A DNA stretch of 64,000 bases from CAYVBW01 sp964588685 (GTDB taxonomy: Bacteria; Patescibacteriota; Microgenomatia; UBA1400; PJMF01). Positions 8,334 to 16,687 of this stretch are shown here, one piece after another; position 1 is the first letter of the stretch, and every line of letters starts with the position of its first letter. The DNA lies in the NCBI GenBank assembly GCA_964588685.1, contig CAZPQG010000003.1, forward strand, positions 37,915 to 101,914. Reading direction: 5' to 3'. The translations under genes and the position numbers were made by a program. Below the pieces are notes generated by a model. That model had not been told where the DNA came from. It was given only the letters and a program-made list of their open reading frames with translations, and searched no databases.

Positions 8334-9255
8334 TGCTATTTCCAGCTATCTTAGCATATATCTGTGATAAACCGCATACAAAATCAGACTCTGCGCAACC
8401 ATGACAAAATTGAGCAGTAAAACCTAAAGGAATTTTTACCCTCTGCTGATAAACTTGCACTAGATCTGCAATTGGTGTTGATATTTCACCCACAGGCCTA
8501 ACGCCTTCACAGCAAGCATATACCATGCCGTCACTCATTACAGCTAGTTGATGGCAGCCTAAGTTTACCGGAGGAAAAATTTTTTTATTTTGAGCTATTT
8601 GAGCGAATTGTTTAGCATTTAAAAAGCCGAACTCATTATTTCGTGTTTTTGTTTGAGTTAGATTTTTAGCAGCAGGATGATAATTTAAATAAGTTAACGG
8701 TTTTCTAGGATGATAAGTAATGCGCGGCAAAAATCCCAACTTTTTCTGTAAATACTGTTCAAATTGGTTGATTTGATCAAAATTTTTTTGACTGATCACT
8801 GAAAAAATCTCACAATGAAAGTTGAGCTCAAGAGCCCGCCGTAGAAACTGCCAAGTTTTGCTAAATTGACCCTGACCACGATTAGAGTCATGAAACTTTG
8901 GCAGGCCGTCAATCGAAATTAATAAATTAATTAAATTAGGCTGAGTAAATTCTGCTAAACGGTCAAGAATGCCATTAGTAATAATCTCCACTATAATATT
9001 TTGTTGATTAAGCCGATTAGCAAAAACGTTTAACCAGGGTAATAGAAAAACTTCTCCACCACATAAAGTAATAGTTTGTAATGATTGCTCAATTTTTGTT
9101 AAATATTGCTGATAACGCTTGATAAAATCAAATAATGTTTCTTGCGACAATCGCTCTTTAGTTTTACGAGTGTAGCACAACTTGCAATTAAGATTACATT
9201 TTTCTAAAGGTGATAGATAAAGGTGGCTAAGATTAAATTCTTGAGGAAGCAGCAT
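8323..9255 (-). CDS. Radical SAM enzyme with SPASM-like C-terminal cysteines
   Basis: The N-terminal CxxxCxxC motif (C20, C24, C27) binds the SAM-cleaving 4Fe-4S cluster, and LCGGE near residue 65 is the SAM-binding GGE-type motif. The C-terminal part has further cysteines (C234, C248, C249, C284, C287, C294) in the SPASM/twitch pattern that binds auxiliary clusters. Many SPASM proteins modify peptides or proteins. It does not resemble EpmB, the lysine 2,3-aminomutase partner of EpmA. It overlaps the following epmA-like gene by 11 bases, suggesting a shared task. The HAD gene lies 21 bases upstream. Substrate unknown. Confidence 0.85.
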   Translation of the reverse strand: MLLPQEFNLSHLYLSPLEKCNLNCKLCYTRKTKERLSQETLFDFIKRYQQYLTKIEQSLQTITLCGGEVFLLPWLNVFANRLNQQNIIVEIITNGILDRLAEFTQPNLINLLISIDGLPKFHDSNRGQGQFSKTWQFLRRALELNFHCEIFSVISQKNFDQINQFEQYLQKKLGFLPRITYHPRKPLTYLNYHPAAKNLTQTKTRNNEFGFLNAKQFAQIAQNKKIFPPVNLGCHQLAVMSDGMVYACCEGVRPVGEISTPIADLVQVYQQRVKIPLGFTAQFCHGCAESDFVCGLSQIYAKIAGNSNEK

Positions 9256-9276
9256 AAATAAACTAAACTTTTTCTT

Positions 9277-10095
9277 TTAATTAACTAGCAACTCTTTGTT
9301 CTGCACTATTCGTTGCAAATAGTGCAATAAGCCGTCCTCATCAGCATCCCCAATGACTTGATCCGCTATTTGCTTAAGTTCATCAACAGCATTCCCCATC
9401 ACTACTTTGAAGCCTGCAGCTTGAATAAATTCTAAATCATTATGATTATCACCAAAGCCAATTACCTTATCTGCCGGGATTTGAGTTAAACGCGACCATT
9501 GTTTTAAGCCCACAGCTTTATTGGTATTGTGAGCAGTGATTTCCGCATAATTAATTCCTTCGTTGCTGATCATAAATTTAATTTGAAGCTGATCTTTTAA
9601 TTGGCTTAAAAAAGAATTATCAGGCTTAACTTCATAAAGGTGAACAGTGGTGATAGGTTCATCTTGATAAGTGGAAATAGGTCTAACCTCTCTGCTCAAA
9701 TTATTTTGATAATCTTTGATATAAGCATCCTGCAAATAAAGAAATTCGTGAGAAGCTGCTTTAAATCTTGACTCAGGTTTAATTAAATTGATCAGACTAT
9801 GCACTAATTGCGGAGGAATTGTCTGTTGAAAAAAAATTTCTCCCTGAGCATTAACTAATTCTGCCCCGCCGCTGACAATATGAAACGAGCCGGGGTCAAT
9901 GTCCGCAAAAACCGGTAAGATAGAGTCTTCAACCGCATGAAAGGACCGACCGGTACAAATTCCTACTACATAACCCTTTTTATGAACTTTAGTTATAATT
10001 GAGATAAGCTTATCGGAAAAATTATAATTAGAATCTAATAAAGTACCATCCACATCAAATAATAAAGCTTTAAATTGATTAAGCTGCTGAGACAT
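9277..10095 (-). CDS. Cof-type HAD-IIB phosphatase
   Basis: Haloacid-dehalogenase superfamily hydrolase of the Cof/YidA subfamily. These generally dephosphorylate small metabolites such as sugar phosphates or pyridoxal phosphate. Motif I is LLFDVDGTLLDS with nucleophile D14 and acid/base D16. The C2-type cap spans roughly residues 85-190. The last motif is GFGDNHNDLEF (about 213-223), followed by VVMGNAVDELK. The 272 residues are the normal size. It sits between rarA (33 bases upstream) and the radical SAM gene (21 bases downstream) in a minus-strand run. Substrate cannot be inferred. Confidence 0.9.
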   Translation of the reverse strand: MSQQLNQFKALLFDVDGTLLDSNYNFSDKLISIITKVHKKGYVVGICTGRSFHAVEDSILPVFADIDPGSFHIVSGGAELVNAQGEIFFQQTIPPQLVHSLINLIKPESRFKAASHEFLYLQDAYIKDYQNNLSREVRPISTYQDEPITTVHLYEVKPDNSFLSQLKDQLQIKFMISNEGINYAEITAHNTNKAVGLKQWSRLTQIPADKVIGFGDNHNDLEFIQAAGFKVVMGNAVDELKQIADQVIGDADEDGLLHYLQRIVQNKELLVN

Positions 10096-10128
10096 AGTAT
10101 GAAATAATAATTAATATCTGTTTAAAAA

Positions 10129-11274
10129 TTATTTTTTTCTTTTTTTATAATATTTTTTGCCCTGAATTTTTTTAGGCAGATAGCTGCCTTTTTCAGGGTA
10201 CATCTCATAACCCTTGCCATAACCCTGCTCTTTCATTAAATTAGTCGGAGCATTACGAATTTTTAAAGGCACGGGTAAATTACCGTGTTTAGCCACATCT
10301 TTTTGAGCAGAACGTAAAGCATTATAAGCCCGGCGATCTTTTTTTGCTTCAGATAAATAAGTTGCGCCATGAACAAGATTTATTTCTGCTTCAGGCAGCC
10401 CCACTTGCTGCACAGCCTGAAAAACCTCATTAGCTACCACCAAGGCTGTAGGTTGACCCATACCAATATCTTCGGAAGCAAAAATCACCATTCGTCTGGC
10501 GATAAATAACGGATCTTCTCCTGCTGCCAACATACGAGCTAAATAATAAACGGCAGCATTGGTATCGCCGGCTCTCATACTCTTAATAAAAGCGCTAATA
10601 GTATCATAGTGCTCATCACCATGCTTGTCGTAGCGTAAATGTTTATTTTGATAAGTTTTTTTTAGGTTGGCAATGGAAATGTCATTGTATAACTGCTGGC
10701 AGGCTTCAATAATATTTAAGGCTTGCCGAGCATCCTGATTAGCAAAATCAATAATCCAATTTTTAGCTTTATCCGGTATCTTAATTTCAGTGCGATCAAT
10801 AATTTTACCAATTTGTTCATCAGTTAAAGGCTTTAAGGTAAAAACTCTCAGCCTGGATAATAAAGGTGAAATCACACTAAAGCTGGGATTTTCAGTTGTT
10901 GCCCCGATTAAAGTTAAATCGCCGCGTTCGACAAAAGGCAGTAAATAATCCTGCTGTGCTTTATTAAATCTATGAATCTCATCTAAAAATAAGACCTTAG
11001 GTTGGTCAAAAAAAGGATCTTTTTGCACAAACTGCCTAATATCATTTTTCCCTGCTGAAACTGCGGACAGTGAAATCAAATCGGCATTAAAGGCTTTGGC
11101 ATAAATTCTAGCCAAAGTAGTTTTGCCTACTCCGGGAGGACCCCATAATATAAATGAAAATAAATGCTCCTGTTGAATCGCTTGAATAATAGGTTTGTTT
11201 TTACCAACTAGATGTTCTTGACCAATAAATTGGTTTAGTGAAGTGGGTCTAATTTTGTCTGCAAGCGGCTGCAT
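10129..11274 (-). CDS. rarA: Replication-associated recombination protein A (RarA/MgsA)
   Basis: AAA+ ATPase of the RarA/WRNIP1 family, a clamp-loader relative that acts at stalled replication forks. Walker A is GPPGVGKT (45-52) and Walker B LFLDEIH (95-101). The sensor-1 region GATTENPSFSV and arginine-finger region LLSRLRVF follow. The C-terminal tetramerisation part contains the family hallmark ASEDIGMG and a 'YP..G.Y' motif. The C-terminus is lysine-rich. The 381 residues are slightly short of the usual 420-450. First gene of a probable rarA-HAD-radical SAM-epmA run with short spacers. Confidence 0.95.
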   Translation of the reverse strand: MQPLADKIRPTSLNQFIGQEHLVGKNKPIIQAIQQEHLFSFILWGPPGVGKTTLARIYAKAFNADLISLSAVSAGKNDIRQFVQKDPFFDQPKVLFLDEIHRFNKAQQDYLLPFVERGDLTLIGATTENPSFSVISPLLSRLRVFTLKPLTDEQIGKIIDRTEIKIPDKAKNWIIDFANQDARQALNIIEACQQLYNDISIANLKKTYQNKHLRYDKHGDEHYDTISAFIKSMRAGDTNAAVYYLARMLAAGEDPLFIARRMVIFASEDIGMGQPTALVVANEVFQAVQQVGLPEAEINLVHGATYLSEAKKDRRAYNALRSAQKDVAKHGNLPVPLKIRNAPTNLMKEQGYGKGYEMYPEKGSYLPKKIQGKKYYKKRKK

Positions 11275-11358
11275 AATATAAGAAAATAAATTTAAAACTG
11301 TCTAGATTAAAATTATTTGTTTGCCGGCTCTATCAAGACTAGTAATTAATATGAAATT

Positions 11359-12057
11359 TTAACTCCAAAATTCAGGGAAATGTTCAGCTATGAAGTTAGC
11401 TCTGGCTTCGCCTTTGAGTCGGGGTATAAATGGCCGGAAAGTTTGCAGATCGCTATCTACATCACGTATCACAGATAAAAGTTTACTAATATAGTGCTGT
11501 AAATCTTCAGCTCGTTTAATATTTTCAATATAAAAATATTTTTTGTTGACTCGAGATGGATCATCAGTGGCAACACCTGAGCTGACAGCACTAGACCGAG
11601 CCACAAAAGTACCAAGTTTTAAAAATGTTTGGATAAAGCCTCTGGTATAAGCCCCAGTATCTACAATTTCAACTAAAGGCAAGGCCAGTGAATACCGGCT
11701 CACCGGAGTAGTGTAAATGAATTTGACCAACCTCCTGGTACTAACAATGGCAATGCTTTTTTTCCAAACAGCTGTCACCCACCACCAGCCAATGATAAAA
11801 AATAAAACAGCAATGATGGCAAAAATAAGCATTAAAGTTGAGCCGAGTGCTTGCTGCCAGGTATTTTCTAAAAAGAAATTAAGCATTAAACCAATTAAAG
11901 CTATCAATGCCGCTGCTAAAAAAACAAATAACTGCCTAATAACTAGCATTAATCTATTTTCACGAGTTAAATATAAAATCCTTTCATCAGATGCCTGACC
12001 GGGAAATTTATATTGATAAGGAAATTTAAATTGTTTAACTTCAAAAATAGTTTTCAT
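11359..12057 (-). CDS. Membrane protein with bacterial PH-like domain
   Basis: Two adjacent membrane segments (about 42-62 and 73-93) are followed by a beta-rich region with 'RRLVKFIYTTPV' and 'IVDTGAYTRGFIQT'. This resembles the bacterial PH (YdbT/YokE-like) fold seen in small membrane proteins. The N-terminal 'DERILYLTREN' is a typical entry to that fold. These proteins are common in CPR genomes, but their role is not established. The C-terminal 30 residues are basic and probably cytoplasmic. It stands between rarA and rluB on the same strand, with 84 bases to rarA. Product name is by fold resemblance only. Confidence 0.6.
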   Translation of the reverse strand: MKTIFEVKQFKFPYQYKFPGQASDERILYLTRENRLMLVIRQLFVFLAAALIALIGLMLNFFLENTWQQALGSTLMLIFAIIAVLFFIIGWWWVTAVWKKSIAIVSTRRLVKFIYTTPVSRYSLALPLVEIVDTGAYTRGFIQTFLKLGTFVARSSAVSSGVATDDPSRVNKKYFYIENIKRAEDLQHYISKLLSVIRDVDSDLQTFRPFIPRLKGEARANFIAEHFPEFWS

Positions 12058-12215
12058 TGACTAATCAATGATTAATAATAACTAACTACTTATTATTATA
12101 TCAGGAAGGTATTGAAAGTTCATTTGTCCGTAAAGAAGATTAAATCTTAATAAAATATTAATAATGCAAAAAAAACTGTTTGCTTATGAGCATGATAATT
12201 TAATTATTAACTAGC

Positions 12216-12935
12216 TTAATTATTCACCAATTGCTTTACTTGTCGCACTTCTTGAGGAGTTAATTCTCTAGCTTCTCCAGCCTTAAGATTGCCCAGCTCT
12301 AAATTGCCAATTTTTACTCTTTTTAATCTAGTCACAGTTAAACCAGCTCGAGCAGCCATCCTTTTTATCTGTCGGTTGTGGCCCTCATGAATAGTGATGC
12401 TGAATTTAGCTCGAGGATCTTCCCTAAAAATTACCTTTACTTTAGCCGGAGCAGTGGTGAAATCTCCCAAATTAACCCCTTTTTCCAAATGATTGACCAC
12501 TCGATTGGACAATATACCGTTAACCCAGACTAAATATTCTTTTTTAATTTCAAACTTCGGATGAGAAAGTTTGTAAGTTAACTGTCCGTCATTAGTTAGC
12601 AAAATCAAACCCTCACTATCTTGATCAAGCCTGCCCACCGGATATAGTCTGGCTGCAGCATCAATTAAATCGATCACTGTTGTTCTGCCCTCAGGATCAT
12701 GGCTGGTGGAAACTGCTCCCTCCGGCTTAAATAGTTTCCAATACTCTTTTGTCTCCGGTTGGGCTTTTTCACTAATTAGCTTCCCTTTAAAAATAATTTC
12801 GTCTTGATCGGAATTAATTTGCATGCCTAATTGCGCCGGCTGGTCATTCACCATTATCTCACCTTGTTCAATTAAATCATCAATCGAACGCCTGGATCCC
12901 AAGCCCAATGAGGCCAAATATTTATTTATTCTCAT
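12216..12935 (-). CDS. rluB: RsuA/RluB-family rRNA pseudouridine synthase
   Basis: Converts uridine to pseudouridine in rRNA, most likely U2605 of 23S rRNA (RluB group). An N-terminal S4 RNA-binding domain occupies about residues 1-60. The catalytic domain has GRLDQDSEGLILLTNDG with nucleophile D104. The motif KEYLVWVNG and the C-terminal EGHNRQIKRM also fit. The 239 residues match the family. RluB and RluE/RsuA assignment is not certain from sequence alone. The start codon lies only 7 bases after a TACAAT hexamer on the minus strand (12948-12943), so the message may be leaderless; no clear -35 is visible. Confidence 0.9.
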   Translation of the reverse strand: MRINKYLASLGLGSRRSIDDLIEQGEIMVNDQPAQLGMQINSDQDEIIFKGKLISEKAQPETKEYWKLFKPEGAVSTSHDPEGRTTVIDLIDAAARLYPVGRLDQDSEGLILLTNDGQLTYKLSHPKFEIKKEYLVWVNGILSNRVVNHLEKGVNLGDFTTAPAKVKVIFREDPRAKFSITIHEGHNRQIKRMAARAGLTVTRLKRVKIGNLELGNLKAGEARELTPQEVRQVKQLVNN

Positions 12936-13012
12936 GTTTATTATTGTAACGCATTAATCATTAACAATAGCCAGCTGTCTGATAATTCTATCACTTGCTG
13001 CTTGATAACATG

Positions 13013-13041
13013 TTGGGCAATTATTAATTTATGATATGATT
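13013..13041 (+). promoter_or_regulatory. Sigma-70-type promoter for sod
   Basis: TTGGGC at 13013-13018 and TATGAT at 13036-13041 are separated by 17 bases. Transcription would start near 13048, giving an unusually long leader of at least 120 bases before the superoxide dismutase reading frame. Confidence 0.55.
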
Positions 13042-13120
13042 AGTAAGAAGATATCAAATAAAATTTGATTACAATTTAAAATTACTCTTAATTTTTTTAA
13101 ATTTATTATCTAATTAATAT

Positions 13121-13148
13121 TCCCTTGCATTAAACAGGGAGATTTTTT
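13121..13148 (+). terminator. Terminator-like hairpin inside the sod leader (possible attenuator)
   Basis: TCCCT (13121-13125) pairs with AGGGA (13136-13140) around a 10-base loop, followed by six T at 13143-13148. It lies between the sod promoter and the sod start. No plus-strand gene upstream needs terminating. The stem is only 5 bp, so termination would be weak unless aided by a factor or an upstream structure. Confidence 0.4.
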
Positions 13149-13193
13149 GCAAGACTAAGAAAGGAAAACATACCAAAAAATAACTTTTATCAA

Positions 13194-13784
13194 TTGCCTG
13201 ATTTACCTTTTAGCTACCATTCTTTGTGGCCGTTTATTACTGAACATCAAGTAAGAATTCATCATCAACACCATCATCAAGCTTATATTGATAATGCTAA
13301 TCGACTCCTGAACGAGTTAAAACAAGCTCGAAAAGAAAAATCTTTAAATCAAATTCAATCATTGTCGCAAGCTTTAACTTTTAACTTAAGCGGCCATACG
13401 CTGCATTCTATTTTCTGGGAAAACCTTAAAAACAAAAATAATGATCCTCTATCTAAAACACTAGAAAAAGAAGTAAAAAAAACATTTGGCAATGTTGCTA
13501 ACTTTAAAGATGAATTTTCTGCACTTGCCAACAGCGTTTTTGGTTCCGGCTGGGCTGCTTTGGCTTATAATCGGGAGAGCGAAAGCTTAATTATTTATCA
13601 AATCGAAAAACATAACAACAATTTACTACCTAACCACAAGATATTGTTATTAATCGATGTTTGGGAACATGCTTATTATATTGACTACTTGTATGACCGC
13701 CAACGTTATGTAGATGCTTTTTGGGAAGTAGTTAACTGGGAAGTAGTTGATCACCGCCTTAAAAAAGCGATGGACAAAAAGTAA
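13194..13784 (+). CDS. sodB: Fe/Mn superoxide dismutase
   Basis: Dismutates superoxide to oxygen and hydrogen peroxide. The N-terminal hairpin domain has IHHQHHHQAYIDN with the first metal-ligand His. NLSGHTLHSIFW carries the second, and DVWEHAYYIDY carries the Asp and His ligands. Iron versus manganese use is not decided. The coordinates use the first permissible start, a TTG with no ribosome-binding site. The frame is open back to a stop at 13131. The only good ribosome-binding site, AAGGA at 13161-13165, faces an in-frame ATA at 13170, which would add eight residues (xPKNNFYQ). The true start may therefore be 13170, by AUA initiation or an ATG misread as ATA. Confidence 0.93.
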   Translation: MPDLPFSYHSLWPFITEHQVRIHHQHHHQAYIDNANRLLNELKQARKEKSLNQIQSLSQALTFNLSGHTLHSIFWENLKNKNNDPLSKTLEKEVKKTFGNVANFKDEFSALANSVFGSGWAALAYNRESESLIIYQIEKHNNNLLPNHKILLLIDVWEHAYYIDYLYDRQRYVDAFWEVVNWEVVDHRLKKAMDKK

Positions 13785-13849
13785 ACTTTTATTGCTTAGC
13801 CGAAAAATATTTTTGAAACTTAATTGGTGCCGGAAACTTGTTTGAAGCT

Positions 13850-14716
13850 CTATAAAATTACAGAATCTTTTTCAGCAGCATCAGCAGCAAGAACGTATAA
13901 ATCTTGATTGTATTTACCCTCACCGACTTTAACGGCCTTCCCTTGCACCACTTTTTTCAAAGGCCGACACACCGGACAGCCTTCTTCACCTTGCGGACAT
14001 TTATAATGTTCTAATTGTCTTGCTAATTTTATTTTTTTAGCTACTGTCATGACTGCTTGCCGAGCTTTTTTTAAATCAGGCAGCGGCTGTTCTTGCGGTT
14101 CATCGTCAGTAGCAAGATACCAGTAGCTGGCTCGAGCCACTTTTCTTTTTTGGACATTATTAACCAATAAATAATAAATTGGCAGCTGTAATGACTGCTC
14201 ATCCTCTTTTTTCCGACCTGTCTTAAAATCAATAATATGAACAGCATCCTGCTCTTCAAGATATTCCAGCCAATCAATCTTGCCGCACAAAATAATATTA
14301 TCTTCTTCAGATAACCAATAATGAGGCAGGTCTTCTTGAATTTTCACTGATAGTCTTTTAATTGGCCCGGGATTTTTCATAACTTTTTGCAACATTTCAC
14401 GGCCCCTTTGCTTATATTGCTCTTCAGTTTTTTCATCAAAAAAACCACCCTTTTTTCCGGAAACTTGCTCCCATTGCTGCTCAAATCTTTTGATTAATGA
14501 TTTATCTAACCGTTCTTTTGTTGGCAAGACAGATAGCGACTCTAGGACTTGATGCACTACTTGACCCAATGACATAGCAGCATTTACTAGTTGAATTTTA
14601 TGGCCGGTGTCAGGATCGCGATAAACATTATTTAAATAATAAGCTTGAGGACACTTTAAAAAATCACCAATTGAAGAATGAGACACCCAAACAGCGCTGT
14701 ATTTATCTTTTGGCAT
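13850..14716 (-). CDS. PD-(D/E)XK nuclease of the RecB/Cas4/AddB type, probable Fe-S protein
   Basis: PD-(D/E)XK-superfamily nuclease domain with the N-terminal 'SSIGDFLKCPQAYYL' typical of RecB-like nucleases. A conserved His lies in VVHQVLE. The active-site core is KIDWLEYLEE...IIDFKTG, and the QLPIY motif follows. One cysteine near the N-terminus (in LKCPQ) and three near the C-terminus (CPQGEEGCPVC) reproduce the split four-cysteine arrangement of 4Fe-4S nucleases such as AddB and Cas4. No cas genes or CRISPR are in the window, and no AddA-like helicase is adjacent. A stand-alone DNA-processing role is likely, partner unknown. The 288 residues fit the family. Confidence 0.85.
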   Translation of the reverse strand: MPKDKYSAVWVSHSSIGDFLKCPQAYYLNNVYRDPDTGHKIQLVNAAMSLGQVVHQVLESLSVLPTKERLDKSLIKRFEQQWEQVSGKKGGFFDEKTEEQYKQRGREMLQKVMKNPGPIKRLSVKIQEDLPHYWLSEEDNIILCGKIDWLEYLEEQDAVHIIDFKTGRKKEDEQSLQLPIYYLLVNNVQKRKVARASYWYLATDDEPQEQPLPDLKKARQAVMTVAKKIKLARQLEHYKCPQGEEGCPVCRPLKKVVQGKAVKVGEGKYNQDLYVLAADAAEKDSVIL

Positions 14717-14863
14717 ACTTGTTAAGACATAATCTTATTAACAAACTGTTTAATAAACAACCGATAATTCTTTTAATTCTTTATTTGGATTTCCTTTTAA
14801 TATTTAACTTATGCGAAAAATAAATTTCGCTTATTGTTAGTAACATTATAACCCCAGTAATAT

Positions 14864-15880
14864 TTATTTATAAATACCAGGCACATCGGTGCCGCATTCA
14901 GGGCAGACACCATCTTCTATATAAGATTCAACTAAATAAACGTCACGATCAACCAATAACTTAGAACAATTAGCACAATAGGTGTTACTTAAACTTTTAT
15001 CTTTAATATTACCGGCATAAATATAATTTAAGCCTGCTTCTTTACCTATGCTTCTAGCTTTTTTAATAGTTGAAAGAGGTGTAGCCTGAACATCATCCAT
15101 TTTATAGGTTGGATAAAAACGGCTGATATGCCAAGGAATATCCGGACTGATATCAGCTATAAACTCAGCAATTTGTGTTAATTCTTTTTCGGAATCATTC
15201 TGACCGGGAATAATCAAAGTTGTAATTTCCAGCCAAATACCATTTTCATATATTAAGGCAATAGAATCCAACACATTTGACAAATTTGCTCCACAAATTT
15301 TTTTGTAAAAAGTTTTATCAAAAGATTTTAAATCAACATTAACAGCAGCAATAACTTCGCCCATCAGTTTAATTACTTCTGGTGTTTGGTAGCCGTTGGT
15401 GACAAAAATATTTTTAAGATTATTTTCTTGGGCTAAGATAGCTGTATCATAAGCGTATTCAAAAAATATGGTCGGCTCAGTGTAAGTGTAGGCTATTGAT
15501 TGACAATTAAAATTTAAAGCATTATCCACAGCTTTCTGAGGTGGTAGATCTTCTCCAATAATTTGGGCTGTTTCGCCTTTAGTAATTTGCGAGATTTGCC
15601 AATTTTGACAAAAACTACAACGAAAATTACAACCAGCTGAAGCCAGTGAGTATGAATCGCTGCCCGGTAAAAAATGATATAAAGGTTTTTTTTCAATGGG
15701 ATCAACATGGTCAGCAATAATTTTACCGTAATTAAGAGTGACCAATTCTCCATCTTGATTCTGTCTGACTCCACACAAACCTCTGTCATTTTTAGCAATT
15801 ACGCATCGCTGACGGCATAAATTGCATTGCACCTTTGTGCCTTCTGTTTTTTTCCAAAATCGTGCAGAATGAGGTTTCAT
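14864..15880 (-). CDS. amrS: AmmeMemoRadiSam system radical SAM enzyme
   Basis: Radical SAM protein of the AmmeMemoRadiSam family. An N-terminal cysteine cluster (C19, C22, C26, C36) precedes the canonical CxxxCxxC (C84, C88, C91). The motif YTEPTIFFEYA and 'WLEITTLIIPGQND' match the pyruvate formate-lyase activase-like core. The C-terminus ends in a rubredoxin-like CxxC...CxxC zinc ribbon (YCANC, CPECG). The 338 residues are normal. It lies downstream of amrB-amrA on the same strand, separated by a 234-base gap that holds its own promoter candidate. The biochemical function of the trio is, to my knowledge, not firmly established. Confidence 0.94.
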   Translation of the reverse strand: MKPHSARFWKKTEGTKVQCNLCRQRCVIAKNDRGLCGVRQNQDGELVTLNYGKIIADHVDPIEKKPLYHFLPGSDSYSLASAGCNFRCSFCQNWQISQITKGETAQIIGEDLPPQKAVDNALNFNCQSIAYTYTEPTIFFEYAYDTAILAQENNLKNIFVTNGYQTPEVIKLMGEVIAAVNVDLKSFDKTFYKKICGANLSNVLDSIALIYENGIWLEITTLIIPGQNDSEKELTQIAEFIADISPDIPWHISRFYPTYKMDDVQATPLSTIKKARSIGKEAGLNYIYAGNIKDKSLSNTYCANCSKLLVDRDVYLVESYIEDGVCPECGTDVPGIYK

Positions 15881-16014
15881 AATTAAGACTTGATTTAATA
15901 CGCAGCAATAATTATTAACAGCTAAAGTTAAAAACTAATTATTATTAATAAAAAATAACTATTAAAAAATAAATTCAAAAATTGCTTGTTTTTAACCAAT
16001 TTACTGCTATTTTG

Positions 16015-16043
16015 ATTATACTTTGTATACATATTAAGTATAC
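16015..16043 (-). promoter_or_regulatory. Candidate promoter and operator upstream of amrS
   Basis: On the minus strand, TATAAT spans 16020-16015. Immediately upstream lie two copies of the palindrome GTATAC, at 16025-16030 and 16038-16043, each part of a GTATACAT direct repeat with 13-base periodicity. They cover the place where a -35 element would be, and no TTGACA-like hexamer is present there. This arrangement fits regulator binding sites. It is a pattern-based inference. Confidence 0.4.
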
Positions 16044-16114
16044 ATCTATATTAGGAAAAGTTAAACTTATTGTTGCTAAATTTACAAACTCTAAATCTTT
16101 TAAACCTTCAAAAA

Positions 16115-16687
16115 TTATTCTTGATAGACTTCTGCTTCAAATACATATATTTTAGCTTGAGGATTCTGCCAACAAGTCTTTTTTAAACCTAATTTATGAG
16201 CACATAACATATTCAACAGCTCTTCTCGATCATAGCCGTATTCAACAGCCACCTGCGGTAAAAAAACACCTTTTCTGCCTCTTAACTCAATAATTACTCC
16301 ATGTTTACTAACTTCAAGTTCAGCCGGATCTGCAATTAATTCTGGTTTAGTTAAAATAGAAACTTCAATCTTAATTTGATCAAGCTCATCCGGCCGTACT
16401 GGGTCAAAACGTGGATCCTCTAAAGCAGCTGCCGCCGCCATTTTTTGAAGATTGTGCCACAAAGTTTGTTTTGCCTCGATGACTCCTATACAGCCCCTCA
16501 ATTGCTTATTTTTTTTTAACGTCACAAACACACCCAGCTGCTGTTTAAATCTTGGGTGGGTAAAATTGGGTTGGGGTATGCCTAAATTACTCACGCTTGC
16601 TTCTAAAGATTCACGAGCTAACTGTAAAACTTCTTGCTTAAACTTGCTGTCAGTTCGCGGTTGAAAGTTATTCATTTTTTTTACCAT
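16115..16687 (-). CDS. amrA: AMMECR1-domain protein of the AmmeMemoRadiSam system
   Basis: Prokaryotic AMMECR1-family protein. The family hallmark LRGCIGV lies at 63-69, followed by 'ALEDPRFDPV' and 'GRKGVFLPQVAVEYGYD'. The 190 residues are the usual size. The first codon overlaps the amrB stop by one base (TAATG), indicating translational coupling; a second in-frame ATG four codons later is also possible. Together with amrB and amrS it completes the three-gene system whose members are conserved from bacteria and archaea to humans, where AMMECR1 and MEMO1 are separate genes. Confidence 0.93.
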   Translation of the reverse strand: MVKKMNNFQPRTDSKFKQEVLQLARESLEASVSNLGIPQPNFTHPRFKQQLGVFVTLKKNKQLRGCIGVIEAKQTLWHNLQKMAAAAALEDPRFDPVRPDELDQIKIEVSILTKPELIADPAELEVSKHGVIIELRGRKGVFLPQVAVEYGYDREELLNMLCAHKLGLKKTCWQNPQAKIYVFEAEVYQE

